Shown here: in pieces, positions 1-8,276 of the stretch
Position numbering within the stretch: position 1 is the stretch's first letter
Layout: every line of letters starts with the position of its first letter
Origin: Bacterioplanoides sp965219715
Lineage (GTDB): Bacteria; Pseudomonadota; Gammaproteobacteria; Pseudomonadales; Oceanobacteraceae
Assembly: GCF_965219715.1 (NCBI RefSeq)
Contig: NZ_OZ244785.1
Location: forward strand, 2,604,001 to 2,668,000
Length of the DNA: 64,000 bases
Reading direction: 5' to 3'
The notes under the pieces: model-generated
Seen by the model: the letters and a program-made list of their open reading frames with translations, nothing else
Database searches by the model: none
Told to the model about the DNA's origin: nothing
Position numbers and translations under genes: made by a program

Positions 1-1
1 T

Positions 2-1237
2 TCCCGCGACGAAACCAAAGTTGCGGAGATCTTAACCACTATCGAGAGCATCAAATACGCTAAGGCGCGCATCCGCAACTGGATGAAGCCGGAAAAACGC
101 CACGTTGGCATGTTACACGCACCGTCGTCTAACCAACTGATTTACCAGCCACTGGGCGTGATCGGCATTATGGTGCCGTGGAATTACCCGATTCAGCTGG
201 CATTGATTCCGTTAATGACAGCGTTGGCAGCGGGCAACCGCGCCATGATCAAAATGTCGGAATTCACCCCAAAAATCAACGTCGCGCTAAAAGCCATGCT
301 GGCTGAGGTGTTCGACGAAACTCAGGTAGCACTGATTGAAGGTGAAGTAGAGGTTTCATCGGCTTTTTCCGAACAGGCCTGGGATCATCTGATTTTTACC
401 GGCTCCACCGCCGTTGGCAAAATCGTGATGGCCGCGGCAGCGAAAAATCTGACGCCGGTAACGCTGGAGCTGGGTGGTAAATCTCCCACCATTATTGCCC
501 CAGACATGAATATGCAGGATGCGGTTGAACGCATTGCTTTTGGTAAGTCGCTCAATGCCGGCCAGACCTGTATTGCGCCGGACTACATCCTGCTGCCGGA
601 AGGTAAACAACAGGAATTTATCGATACTTACCAGGCCAAATTTGCCCAGATGTACCCAAGCGTGCGTGACAATGACGATTACACCGCCATTGTGAATGAA
701 CGCCAGCACGAACGGTTACAGGCCTGGGTAAAAGATGCCGAAGAAAAAGGCGCCAGAATTACCGTGGTCAATCCGAAAAACGAAACGTTTTCCGATACCC
801 GCAAGATGCCGCTGCACATCGTCGAAAATGGTACCGACAATATGAAGGTGCTGCAGGAAGAACTGTTCGGCCCGATTCTGCCAATCGTGACCTACAAGTC
901 GCTGGATGAAGCGATTGATTATATTAATGATCGCGATCGTCCGTTAGCGCTGTACCTGTTCAGTTACGACCAAACCATTCAGGAAAAAATCCTCAGCCAT
1001 ACCCACGCTGGCGGTGTATCCATCAACGATACACTGATGCATATCGCCCAGGACGATATGCCATTTGGTGGTGTGGGCCCTTCCGGAATGGGCCATTATC
1101 ATGGCAAAGAAGGTTTTATCGCGTTGTCGAAAGCCAAAGCGGTACATAAAAAAGGCAAGTACAACAGTGGGAAATTTATTTACCCACCGTATGGCACCGC
1201 CATACAAAAAATGATTTATAAAATATTTGTTCGTTAA
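2..1237 (+). CDS. Coniferyl-aldehyde-type aldehyde dehydrogenase (5' truncated by window edge)
   Basis: NAD(P)-dependent aldehyde dehydrogenase that oxidises an aldehyde to the carboxylic acid in the cytoplasm. The reading frame is open from base 2, so the start lies upstream and roughly the first 60-70 residues are missing. Visible family motifs are the coenzyme-site MVPWNYP, the FTGSTAVGK turn, the general-base ELGGKSP and the nucleophile motif GQTCIAPDY; the C-terminus carries the FGGVGPSGMGHYHGKEGF block typical of the coniferyl aldehyde dehydrogenase (CalB-like) subfamily. It is followed after 63 bp by a Tat-exported protein and a GMC oxidoreductase on the same strand. That order suggests alcohol oxidation to aldehyde and then to acid. 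The exact substrate, whether long-chain aliphatic or aromatic, cannot be read from the sequence. Confidence 0.9.
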   Translation, partial: SRDETKVAEILTTIESIKYAKARIRNWMKPEKRHVGMLHAPSSNQLIYQPLGVIGIMVPWNYPIQLALIPLMTALAAGNRAMIKMSEFTPKINVALKAMLAEVFDETQVALIEGEVEVSSAFSEQAWDHLIFTGSTAVGKIVMAAAAKNLTPVTLELGGKSPTIIAPDMNMQDAVERIAFGKSLNAGQTCIAPDYILLPEGKQQEFIDTYQAKFAQMYPSVRDNDDYTAIVNERQHERLQAWVKDAEEKGARITVVNPKNETFSDTRKMPLHIVENGTDNMKVLQEELFGPILPIVTYKSLDEAIDYINDRDRPLALYLFSYDQTIQEKILSHTHAGGVSINDTLMHIAQDDMPFGGVGPSGMGHYHGKEGFIALSKAKAVHKKGKYNSGKFIYPPYGTAIQKMIYKIFVR

Positions 1238-1300
1238 TTTTTTATGCAGCAGACAGTGTCTGCTGCGTTCAGATAAAAACTGCTTGTAAAGGCAATAATA

Positions 1301-1843
1301 ATGACACCAAACGTTTCACGCCGTGGTTTTATGAAACTCAGCGCCGCCGCATTATCGGCCGGCTCCAGTGTGGCACTGATGACGGGTTGTTCACGCCAAC
1401 CGGATAACGACCTGGGATTAACCTTTCTCACCAAAGACGATGCCGAATTTATTCAGGCCATTGCTCCGGTAATTTTAAATAAAAGTTTTCCGGCTTCGCT
1501 CAGCCAGGAAGAAGCCAATGTACGCCTGGTGAAAGCCGTCGATGCTTTGATTAATACCCTGGGCGAATATTCCAAAGCTCAGCTGGCACAGCTGTTTACC
1601 ATTATGAGTTCTGCTCCGCTGCGTTTAGTGGTTGGTGCTCCGGTCGGTGGCTGGCAAGACGCGTCTGCGGAAGATATTGAATCTTTCCTCGATGCCTGGA
1701 AAAACAGCATGATGGGCATTAAAAACATGGGTTATGCCTCGTTATGCAAAATCGTTTGCATGTGCTGGTACTCGCAGCCGGAGTCATTCCCGATGTCTGG
1801 TTATCCGGGGCCGCCTAAGAAAATTCCAATGCCAGTTGCGTGA
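1301..1843 (+). CDS. Tat-exported lipoprotein-like small subunit next to GMC oxidoreductase
   Basis: 180-residue protein starting MTPNVSRRGFMK, a twin-arginine signal (SRRGFM, residues 6-11) followed by a small hydrophobic stretch and a lipobox-like LMTGC with Cys30. It is therefore probably exported folded by Tat and may be lipid-anchored. No catalytic motif is visible. Small Tat proteins of this kind often sit beside flavin alcohol or sugar dehydrogenases (for example the gluconate 2-dehydrogenase subunit 3 type) and help assemble or export the flavoprotein, which itself has no signal. Here the GMC gene begins 50 bp downstream on the same strand, so a partner role is inferred. The start is supported by its position just ahead of the Tat motif and by a purine-rich stretch upstream. 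Confidence 0.75.
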   Translation: MTPNVSRRGFMKLSAAALSAGSSVALMTGCSRQPDNDLGLTFLTKDDAEFIQAIAPVILNKSFPASLSQEEANVRLVKAVDALINTLGEYSKAQLAQLFTIMSSAPLRLVVGAPVGGWQDASAEDIESFLDAWKNSMMGIKNMGYASLCKIVCMCWYSQPESFPMSGYPGPPKKIPMPVA

Positions 1844-1893
1844 GCTAACGCTGCGAAGAAGCTGTTCATAAAAGAATTACAGAGATAAGCAAG

Positions 1894-3537
1894 ATGACTG
1901 AAAGAACACCTCCAATTCCAATGGTCGCAGGCATTAGTGATCCTATGCTGGAAGGGATTGCCGACGGCTGGAAAGTACACGACGCTGCCGACTTAAAAGA
2001 CGGCAGCCTGTTAGAAGCCGACGTTATTATTATTGGTACCGGTGCCGGTGGTGGCACCAGTGCAGAAATCCTGGCTGAAGCTGGCTTTAAAGTTTTAATG
2101 CTGGAAGAAGGCCCGCTGCGCTCCACCAACGATTTTAAAATGGACGAGCGTGAAGCCTACCGCGACCTGTATCAGGAAAGCGCTGGTCGTATGAGTAAAG
2201 ACGGCGCCATGTCGATTCTGCAGGGCCGCTGCGTGGGTGGCACCACGGTAATTAACTGGACTTCCTCTTTCCGTACTCCTGATGAAACCCTGACCTACTG
2301 GGGCGAACAATTCGGCACGGAAGGTTTCAGCCCGGAAGAAATGGCACCCTGGTTTGAGCGAATGGAAAAACGTTTAAACGTGGCCGACTGGCAGGTTCCG
2401 CCAAACCCGAATAACGCCGTATTAAGCGAAGGCGCCACCAAGCTGGGCGTCGACTGGAAAGTGATTCCACGTAACGTCGCAGGCTGCTGGAACCTGGGTT
2501 ATTGCGGTACCGGTTGTCCAACTAATGCTAAACAGTCCATGCTGGTCACCACCATTCCCGGTGCATTAAAAAATAAATCAGAACTGGTGTATTCCGCCCG
2601 CGCTGAAAAATTATTGTTCGATGGTAAAAAAGTTGCTGGTGTGGAAATTACTGCACTGGGTAACGATAAAAACCCGACTGGTTCTAAATTAGTTGCTCGC
2701 GCGCCACACGTAATTATGGCCTGTGGCGGTATTAACGGCCCGGCACTATTAATGCGTTCAGACGCACCGGATCCGAAAAACCGTGTGGGCAAACGTACCT
2801 TCCTGCATCCGGTAGCGTTTAACTTCGCGAAGTTCGATAAAACCATTGATCCGTATTATGGCGCACCACAGTCAATTTATTCCGACGAATATCAGTGGGA
2901 AACCGTTGATGGCCCGGTAGGCTATAAATTAGAAGTACCACCACTGCAGCCGGGCCTGGCTTCTGTGTTAATGCTGGGCCACGGTGCACGTCACTTCGAG
3001 GATATGCAGGACCTGCCGAATACCCACTCCATGATTGCGCTGCTGCGTGATGGCTTTAACGAAGAAAGCCAGGGTGGTGAAATTGAACTGGCTTCCGACG
3101 GTTCGCCAGTGGTTAATTACGAAGTGAACGATTATTTATGGGACGGCTTCCAACGCGCCTTCCTGAAAATGGCTGAAATTGAGTTTGCTGCCGGTGCAAA
3201 AGCAGTTCGTGCTTCTCACCTGGATTCTCCGTGGTTCACCAGCTGGGAAGAAGCCAAAGAAGGTATTCCGAAACTGGAATTCCGCCTTAACGCCTTTACC
3301 GCAGGCTCTGCCCACGTGATGGGTGGTTTGTGTATGGGTGAAGACCTGGAAACCTGTGTGGTCAACTCCGAAGGTAAATACCACTACCTGGATAACCTGT
3401 GGGTGTTTGATGGCTCCGCCTTCCCAACCAGTATTGGTGCTAACCCGCAGCTGTCTGTGTATGGTTTGGCCTGTAAACAGGCAAATGGTTTGGTTGAGAA
3501 GCTGAGAGCTGAGCGAGCAGCGGCTAAGCAGGCTTAA
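1894..3537 (+). CDS. GMC family FAD-dependent alcohol oxidoreductase
   Basis: 547-residue flavoprotein of the glucose-methanol-choline family, expected to oxidise a primary or long-chain alcohol to the aldehyde. The N-terminal FAD-binding fold shows IIGTGAGGG at about residues 46-54 and the acidic ribose-binding EEG at the end of the second strand. The GMC signature-like segment GRCVGGTTVINW follows, and near the C-terminus the catalytic-region AHVMGGLCMG and the closing FPTSIGANPQLSVYGLA block are present. It lacks its own signal peptide and sits behind a Tat-exported small protein, so hitchhiker export is possible. The aldehyde dehydrogenase upstream would take the product onward. A strong hairpin follows the stop, closing this three-gene unit. 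Confidence 0.9.
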   Translation: MTERTPPIPMVAGISDPMLEGIADGWKVHDAADLKDGSLLEADVIIIGTGAGGGTSAEILAEAGFKVLMLEEGPLRSTNDFKMDEREAYRDLYQESAGRMSKDGAMSILQGRCVGGTTVINWTSSFRTPDETLTYWGEQFGTEGFSPEEMAPWFERMEKRLNVADWQVPPNPNNAVLSEGATKLGVDWKVIPRNVAGCWNLGYCGTGCPTNAKQSMLVTTIPGALKNKSELVYSARAEKLLFDGKKVAGVEITALGNDKNPTGSKLVARAPHVIMACGGINGPALLMRSDAPDPKNRVGKRTFLHPVAFNFAKFDKTIDPYYGAPQSIYSDEYQWETVDGPVGYKLEVPPLQPGLASVLMLGHGARHFEDMQDLPNTHSMIALLRDGFNEESQGGEIELASDGSPVVNYEVNDYLWDGFQRAFLKMAEIEFAAGAKAVRASHLDSPWFTSWEEAKEGIPKLEFRLNAFTAGSAHVMGGLCMGEDLETCVVNSEGKYHYLDNLWVFDGSAFPTSIGANPQLSVYGLACKQANGLVEKLRAERAAAKQA

Positions 3538-3556
3538 TAACACTCAACCTGAAGTT

Positions 3557-3607
3557 AAAAAGCCGCTGATAACCTGAAGTGAAATTCCGGTTTTCAGCGG
3601 CTTTTTT
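3557..3607 (+). terminator. Rho-independent terminator of the alcohol oxidation unit
   Basis: A near-perfect inverted repeat with arms AAAAGCCGCTGA and TCAGCGGCTTTT, extended by AACC/GGTT, is followed by a run of T. It begins 20 bp after the GMC gene stop. Confidence 0.85.
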
Positions 3608-3722
3608 GTGTCTTATGACCTAGCCACAGCAATTGAATACGCGTTCATAATCCGCTTTGGCACTTGCCCGCCCTATCTGTTGGTGATAATTTAAACACCA
3701 ATAGAATCAACAAGTTGTAGCC

Positions 3723-3746
3723 GAAAAGTGTGCATACACACTTTTC
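3723..3746. repeat. Perfect 10-bp inverted repeat in the AT-rich leader region
   Basis: GAAAAGTGTG and CACACTTTTC flank a CATA loop. It lies in the 3608-3781 stretch, which otherwise shows no gene. It could be an operator or the hairpin of an upstream transcript; there is no long T run, so a strong terminator is unlikely. Confidence 0.5.
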
Positions 3747-3781
3747 TGGAAGGGAATGATCTTGCTAAGGAAGGTTTCAGA

Positions 3782-3880
3782 ATGAAATCAGTTAGTTACT
3801 ACCGAAAGCTTAAATTACTCTCGCCAAGATATCAGGCACGCACACGAATAAGCTGTTATAAGTCTCAGAGGGAACTATGA
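3782..3880 (+). CDS. Possible small basic leader peptide, coupled to the nuclease-like gene
   Basis: A 32-codon frame beginning ATG with a good ribosome-binding site (AAGGAAGG about 7 nt upstream). Its stop overlaps the start of the next gene as ATGA, and the next gene's own Shine-Dalgarno (GAGGG) lies inside its last codons. The peptide (MKSVSYYRKLKLLSPRY...) is strongly basic with no cysteine pair or signal sequence. The overlap geometry suggests translational coupling; the product itself resembles nothing I recognise. It could be spurious. Confidence 0.35.
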   Translation: MKSVSYYRKLKLLSPRYQARTRISCYKSQREL

Positions 3881-4758
3881 CCACTACATACTATGAGCAC
3901 GATTTTGATAATCTTATTTTGATGTACGACGAAGTCTGTAATTGGTTTAGTGGGTTAGGATTTGAATATTCCAAAAACAGATATGGTATTTATAAGAGAT
4001 TTTTTCAAAAGTTTATTGACCTAGCAGAAGGAAAAATAGTTGAAGATGACCTTCTTGGCTTTAAGAGGTCCTTTGATAATGCATATATTGAAGTAAATGA
4101 AATAATTAGAATTAAAAACTGTCTAAGCAATATTGAAGTATCGGAGTTTCTTGATCAGGTTAAAAAAATAACTTCAGGGCAAGAGTTCAGAGGGAATACT
4201 GACAACGACCAAGCGAGAGACTTTCTCTTCGAGTTATCTATTGCTAGTAGGTTTATTCAAGCAGGTTACTCCGTAACTCTCAATGGAATTTGTGATGTTG
4301 TAGTTGATTTGGTTGATGATGGAATGCTTTTTGTTGAGTGCAAGCGAGTTAAGTCTGAAGCCCAGATAGAGAAGAATGTAAAAAAAGCTAACAAACAAGT
4401 TTTGAAAAGAATTAGCTCAGAAAAATCAAGCAAAGTTCATGGGTTGGTGGCGGTGAACATCACTGATTTACTACCTAAAACAAATATGCTTTATCCTGAC
4501 TCACAATCCGCAGCGACAGCAATCCATAGAGGTGTCTCAAACAATTATGTGAAAGCTAGGTTAGATCGGTTTAGTGCGGGGTCGAAAAATAAGTGTTTTG
4601 GTATAATGGTTGAAAGCCAAATTATGAACTATTTATCGGATAAAGCATTGAAAAATGGATTTATTTATTCTAGGCATACAGAGTATTTGCCGTACACTGA
4701 AAACTCTATATTTAAGCGGTTGGCTCCAAAGCTCAGCAATCAAGATATAATAAGGTAA
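3877..4758 (+). CDS. PD-(D/E)XK nuclease-like protein of unknown function
   Basis: 293-residue protein, not recognised as a named family. Residues 113-160 have the layout of the restriction-endonuclease-like core: a helix with Glu119 (FLFELSIASRF), a GYSV turn, Asp140 in CDVVVDL and then FVECKR, giving the E-X-K motif at 154-156. That pattern is known in Mrr-like and Holliday-junction-resolvase-like nucleases; assignment here is by motif only. The N-terminal hundred residues look helical, the C-terminal part is of unknown fold. Base composition is markedly AT-rich compared with the genes on either side, and an integron attC-like site begins immediately after the stop, so the gene looks like a mobile cassette. 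A role in defence or DNA processing is a reasonable guess but unproven. Confidence 0.75.
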   Translation: MTTTYYEHDFDNLILMYDEVCNWFSGLGFEYSKNRYGIYKRFFQKFIDLAEGKIVEDDLLGFKRSFDNAYIEVNEIIRIKNCLSNIEVSEFLDQVKKITSGQEFRGNTDNDQARDFLFELSIASRFIQAGYSVTLNGICDVVVDLVDDGMLFVECKRVKSEAQIEKNVKKANKQVLKRISSEKSSKVHGLVAVNITDLLPKTNMLYPDSQSAATAIHRGVSNNYVKARLDRFSAGSKNKCFGIMVESQIMNYLSDKALKNGFIYSRHTEYLPYTENSIFKRLAPKLSNQDIIR

Positions 4759-4808
4759 CTTATAACAAAGCATTGCAGCGGACAAGCCGCTAAATGCGGC
4801 GTTAGGCG
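4759..4808 (+). other. attC-like recombination site (integron cassette end)
   Basis: Directly after the nuclease-like stop the sequence reads as a folded attC: an R''-like box TTATAAC at 4760-4766, then GCATT and AGCGG, a short ACAAG loop, CCGCT and AATGC, and a consensus R' box GTTAGGC at 4801-4807. The two half-arms pair as GCATT/AATGC and AGCGG/CCGCT with unpaired bases between them, as expected for extrahelical bases. No second attC and no integrase gene were found in the window, so this would be a solitary site. Confidence 0.6.
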
Positions 4809-4846
4809 CATCTTACCTCACATCAACATCATAATAAGGAAATAAA

Positions 4847-5638
4847 TTGAAACTTCGCAGAATAGCAAATGAAAAGCCAATAGAAATCCTCTCATCGATC
4901 CTTATGATTTTCGCCGGTGTGTACCTTAGTAGTGCAAACCAAGGTGAGAGCTTGACTCTTGTAATTGGAAATGCGCTATCTGCGTTCGGAGGAGCCTTGC
5001 TGTCATATGCGACTGTTAGCCTTACTTCAAAAGATACAGCAGCTGAAATGCTAAGCCCACAACTTTCAGCTATCGCACGACAGTTAGTGACAGTTTCTGG
5101 ACAAATAAGTAAAGCAGTTCACGATGCACGAACTGGAACATTGTCAGAGTCGGTAGCACTTGAAATGATAAGTCAAGCTGCGCGAATCATGTATGCCTCA
5201 GTTAATGAAATTCATGTTGTATTAAACCAGCGCGTAGAATCTCAAGAGCTGCTGGAAACTGCACAAAAAGTAGAGGATCTTGCTAGTCAATTAGCCGGTG
5301 GTAACGGAACCAATGAGAAAGAAGTTGAAAACGAGTTAATTGATGCGATTGCAGACTTACAGTCCCAAGTTAAAGCAATCGCACCTTCTCAAAACTCTTC
5401 GTCAAAAAGCACAAATAATAAAAATAAAGTTATTCCTAAAACTGCACCAGAAGACTTAGAGCTTATCTACATTGAATGTCCAGATTGCCGAGAAAATACT
5501 CCTATAAAAATTGGTAAGCCATATGGAGCCTCAGCTATGCCTAATTGTTCAGAGTGCGGTACGAGATTCCATGCTCACCGGAAAAAGGACGGCTCTGTCT
5601 TGTCTAAGCTTCAGGGTCAAAGCGAAACCCTCGCCTAG
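4847..5638 (+). CDS. Membrane protein with C-terminal zinc ribbon, unknown function
   Basis: 263 residues starting at a TTG codon with AAGGA six bases upstream. Two hydrophobic segments occupy about residues 13-30 and 37-60, so the protein is probably anchored in the inner membrane with most of it on one side. The middle is helical and rich in Gln, Glu and Ala. The last 50 residues carry two CxxC-type pairs (CPDC and CSEC) about 23 residues apart, a zinc-ribbon arrangement, followed by a basic tail with His. No family name can be given. It lies between the attC-like site and another small membrane protein within the AT-rich island, 39 bp after the attC core. Confidence 0.65.
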   Translation: MKLRRIANEKPIEILSSILMIFAGVYLSSANQGESLTLVIGNALSAFGGALLSYATVSLTSKDTAAEMLSPQLSAIARQLVTVSGQISKAVHDARTGTLSESVALEMISQAARIMYASVNEIHVVLNQRVESQELLETAQKVEDLASQLAGGNGTNEKEVENELIDAIADLQSQVKAIAPSQNSSSKSTNNKNKVIPKTAPEDLELIYIECPDCRENTPIKIGKPYGASAMPNCSECGTRFHAHRKKDGSVLSKLQGQSETLA

Positions 5639-5651
5639 CAAGTAAATCCAG

Positions 5652-6053
5652 GTGACGCCTACGAATAACTTGAAGCATCTAAGCATTGCAACATTAATCA
5701 ATGGAACACTTGGTGTTCTTATATGGTTGATTTATGCATGGACCAAATTTGGTTTATTTTGGTCTTCAGAGACACCTCAAGTATGGCTGGTAGGCCTGCT
5801 CATAGTGGGGATCTTTATATCAGTGGTTTGCTATCCGATATTTAGATTCTATGGCAAAGAGCTATCAGCCATTAGCTTATCTCTACTTGGTGCCAGCTTA
5901 GGTGCGATGTCCGTCTTGGCATTTTTTGTAGCCGCTACAAATTACCCTGTAAATTTCGAATATATGATAGCCAGGGCTTGGTTGTACTACATGATTTTTT
6001 CAATTATTGGTGGTATCTATGGCTATATGTACTTTGTTCATAAAAATTCATAA
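5652..6053 (+). CDS. Small four-helix membrane protein, unknown function
   Basis: 133 residues with four predicted transmembrane segments (about 12-30, 43-62, 70-93 and 108-128). The start is taken as GTG at 5652, 13 bp after the preceding stop; its ribosome-binding site is poor, so the exact start is uncertain and coupling to the upstream gene is likely. No conserved motif is recognised. It ends 30 bp before the sigma-factor gene, where base composition returns to that of the surrounding chromosome, and so marks the right edge of the accessory island. Confidence 0.6.
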   Translation: MTPTNNLKHLSIATLINGTLGVLIWLIYAWTKFGLFWSSETPQVWLVGLLIVGIFISVVCYPIFRFYGKELSAISLSLLGASLGAMSVLAFFVAATNYPVNFEYMIARAWLYYMIFSIIGGIYGYMYFVHKNS

Positions 6054-6082
6054 CCAGCCAATCGCTCATCACCAAATCACAG

Positions 6083-6763
6083 GTGCACGAAGCCACTATG
6101 AGACAGAATCACAACCCGTCATACACCAAACTGCTCCTCTACGCCCGCAAAGTCGCCCGCCATATTGATGAAGCAGAAGACCTGCTGCAGGCCATATTAC
6201 TGGCAGCGGTTGAGGCCGGTCGCACCGATCTGTCCTGCACTGACAATCGCCGCTGGCTTTTCGGTGCCTTAAGAAAGCGCGCAGCATTCGATGCACGGTC
6301 AGCCGTAAGGCGACAAAAGCGCGAAGCGTCTTCCACCCTCACTCCCCCCGAAGAATCGACAGAGCAGCCACAAGCCGACCGGGAAGAACCAGCCTCTGAG
6401 TTTATTCAGACTCTGCCCCCCAGCCTTCGTAGCGCTGCCCTGCTGGCGTTAGCCGGGCATACCAAGGCAGAGATTGCCTGGCTATTACGCATATCAGACA
6501 CAGCCTTACGACAACGTATTGCCCAGATTAAGCGCCGCTGGCGCCAGTTCGATGGCAAACACGTTACCGGGCTTTCGAACTTAAAAGGCGAGCTGGCCTT
6601 CGGACAAATAAGGCAAGCATTGCTCCAAATGGCCCGTTCCAGCAATGCAATACTGGCCAGCCACGATCCAGATGGACATCTTTTTGTTGTAAGCTCACAA
6701 AACGACCTCTCGCGGCAACGTAAGGGAGTAACAACCAACAAAGAGGAACTAAGGAATGTTTAA
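6083..6763 (+). CDS. ECF-type RNA polymerase sigma factor
   Basis: 226-residue sigma-70 family protein. Region 2 is seen as YTKLLLYARKVARHIDEAEDLLQ with the following NRRWLFGALRKRAAFDARS helix; region 4 is the helix-turn-helix LAGHTKAEIAWLLRISDTALRQRI near residues 125-150. A C-terminal extension of about 70 residues after region 4 is longer than in typical ECF factors. The start could be GTG 6083 or ATG 6098. The stop overlaps the start of the VOC gene by 8 bp, so both are co-transcribed. No anti-sigma factor is adjacent. Confidence 0.8.
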   Translation: MHEATMRQNHNPSYTKLLLYARKVARHIDEAEDLLQAILLAAVEAGRTDLSCTDNRRWLFGALRKRAAFDARSAVRRQKREASSTLTPPEESTEQPQADREEPASEFIQTLPPSLRSAALLALAGHTKAEIAWLLRISDTALRQRIAQIKRRWRQFDGKHVTGLSNLKGELAFGQIRQALLQMARSSNAILASHDPDGHLFVVSSQNDLSRQRKGVTTNKEELRNV

Positions 6764-7145
6764 TAACAGTAAAATCGGCGCCATTTGCTACTACGTCAAC
6801 GATGTGGATAAGACTGAGGCGTTCTACCGTGATGCGCTTGGACTGGATGTGCAGAGAATGGAAGATGACGGCAGCGGCAACGACTGGCTCTTAGCAAAAA
6901 CCGGGAATGACATTGAGCTGCTGTTTTTCCAGCAGGAATCGCGGCCTGGCAACTCCCCTATCATCGTTTTTGACCTTCCAGAAGGTGGCATTGATGATAC
7001 GGTAAGCGCGCTGGCGGAAAAGGGCGTCACCATTGTTACTCCGGTTAGCCATGCACCGGGCGGATGGTCTGCTGAAATTGCCGACCCGGACAACCATCAG
7101 ATATCCATGTATCAGTCGGATGAACTGCCACGTAAGGCTCCGTAA
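6756..7145 (+). CDS. VOC superfamily (glyoxalase/bleomycin-resistance-like) protein
   Basis: 129-residue single-module pair with the typical opening IGAICYYVNDVDKTEAFYRDALG and closing IADPDNHQISMYQ. VOC proteins act as metal-dependent lyases, dioxygenases or drug binders; the substrate cannot be inferred. It overlaps the end of the sigma-factor gene and has a good AAGGA ribosome-binding site within that gene. It is likely a cytoplasmic dimer. The coupling to an ECF sigma factor suggests that the sigma factor senses or reports on the same stress, but this is inference. Confidence 0.85.
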   Translation: MFNNSKIGAICYYVNDVDKTEAFYRDALGLDVQRMEDDGSGNDWLLAKTGNDIELLFFQQESRPGNSPIIVFDLPEGGIDDTVSALAEKGVTIVTPVSHAPGGWSAEIADPDNHQISMYQSDELPRKAP

Positions 7146-7458
7146 ATCCGGATAGCACTGATACAACCGTGTTGATCACGCCGGTTAATTTGAAGCTGCA
7201 GGAATGTGGTTCAGATTAATCGGCATTGTTAATTACAACACGATAAATAATATTTCTTAATTTTTTATAAAATACGTACCCAGATAAATAAACGACTGAA
7301 AAACCATATAACAATTATCAAATAAGCTATTTTAATTAGCCCTGATTTGTCCGCTTTATAACACTGCTTCCACACCATAATTCCCTTATACTCCCCGCTC
7401 TCACCACCTCATTAAAATAACGTCTGTCACAGACACGTATCAGGGACTTACGAGTACG
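7146..7458. other. AT-rich intergenic stretch without a recognisable gene
   Basis: Contains stop codons in all frames and runs of A/T (around 7240-7300). It probably carries the promoter of the downstream lipoprotein; no clear -35/-10 pair or repeat could be defended. Confidence 0.5.
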
Positions 7459-8217
7459 ATGTTAAAACACTGCAAATCATTACTATTATGCGCCACTTTA
7501 TTACTCACCGGCTGTGTTGATGGCTTCGAAAAACACTTAAAAGATGCCATCGAGCTGTATAGAGAACGCAAACACCAATACGCTGAACAAACCGACGGCG
7601 CTACCGATGCTTTATTCCGCAAGCTGATCACCACCGAAACGCTGTTATTACCGGTAGCTGCGACCTTCGACGCCCGTGCAATTCCACACGTAAAGAAAGG
7701 CGTTATGATCATCGCTAACGATTTTGTACCGATGGAAGATAACCTGGGTTTTGATTACCCGATGGCTGCGGCGGATGTATTTTCAGATGAATTACAAACT
7801 CAGGCACAACAGATTCTGTCGGAACTAAATGCCACTGACAGCAGTGATGCCTTTGCTATGACAGAAGCGGTTAATACCGCACTGCTGGATATCGATGAGT
7901 TTGAGCGTTACCACAATGTCTATCTGCCAATGACCAAACACTTAGTGGAATCATTAGGTTTTGGTGCCTTACACAGCCTGTATTACCGCTGTGAAAGCGC
8001 AGGTAAAACCTATCGCCTGGGCCAGGATTTAATGAAGTTACAGGCAGTGGCTATTAAGTTAGGTAACCCGCTGTCGTACGATGTGGAAGCCAATCAGTTC
8101 CACCAGCAAGGTGTTGGTATTCTGGTGAATGACTTACCACATATCCCTTTCCTGAAAGAATACGATCGTTACAAAATGCTGGATGAAGCTCGCTTAACAG
8201 ACTGTTTAGCCGAATAA
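7459..8217 (+). CDS. Lipoprotein of unknown function
   Basis: 252 residues with a short lipoprotein signal (MLKHCKSLLLCATLLLTGC; lipobox LLTGC, Cys19), so it should be attached to the envelope facing the periplasm. The mature part is mostly helical with no catalytic motif that I recognise. It stands alone: upstream is a 313-bp AT-rich gap and downstream a hairpin separates it from a convergent LysR gene. Confidence 0.75.
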   Translation: MLKHCKSLLLCATLLLTGCVDGFEKHLKDAIELYRERKHQYAEQTDGATDALFRKLITTETLLLPVAATFDARAIPHVKKGVMIIANDFVPMEDNLGFDYPMAAADVFSDELQTQAQQILSELNATDSSDAFAMTEAVNTALLDIDEFERYHNVYLPMTKHLVESLGFGALHSLYYRCESAGKTYRLGQDLMKLQAVAIKLGNPLSYDVEANQFHQQGVGILVNDLPHIPFLKEYDRYKMLDEARLTDCLAE

Positions 8218-8223
8218 TCGAAT

Positions 8224-8253
8224 CGCCCTCTCACTCAAAGTGGGAGGGCGTTT
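8224..8253. terminator. Hairpin between convergent lipoprotein and LysR genes
   Basis: CGCCCTCTCAC and GTGGGAGGGCG form an 11-bp stem (one G-T pair) with a short loop, followed by TTT on the plus strand. It lies between two convergent stops and probably serves the lipoprotein gene. Confidence 0.6.
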
Positions 8254-8276
8254 AATGTCGATAAAAATAAATACGG

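Noticed and set aside
3608..3876. Second attC or attI-like site on the left side of the accessory island
   Set aside because: GTT-containing hexamers were inspected, but none fits the GTTRRRY consensus with a paired partner.
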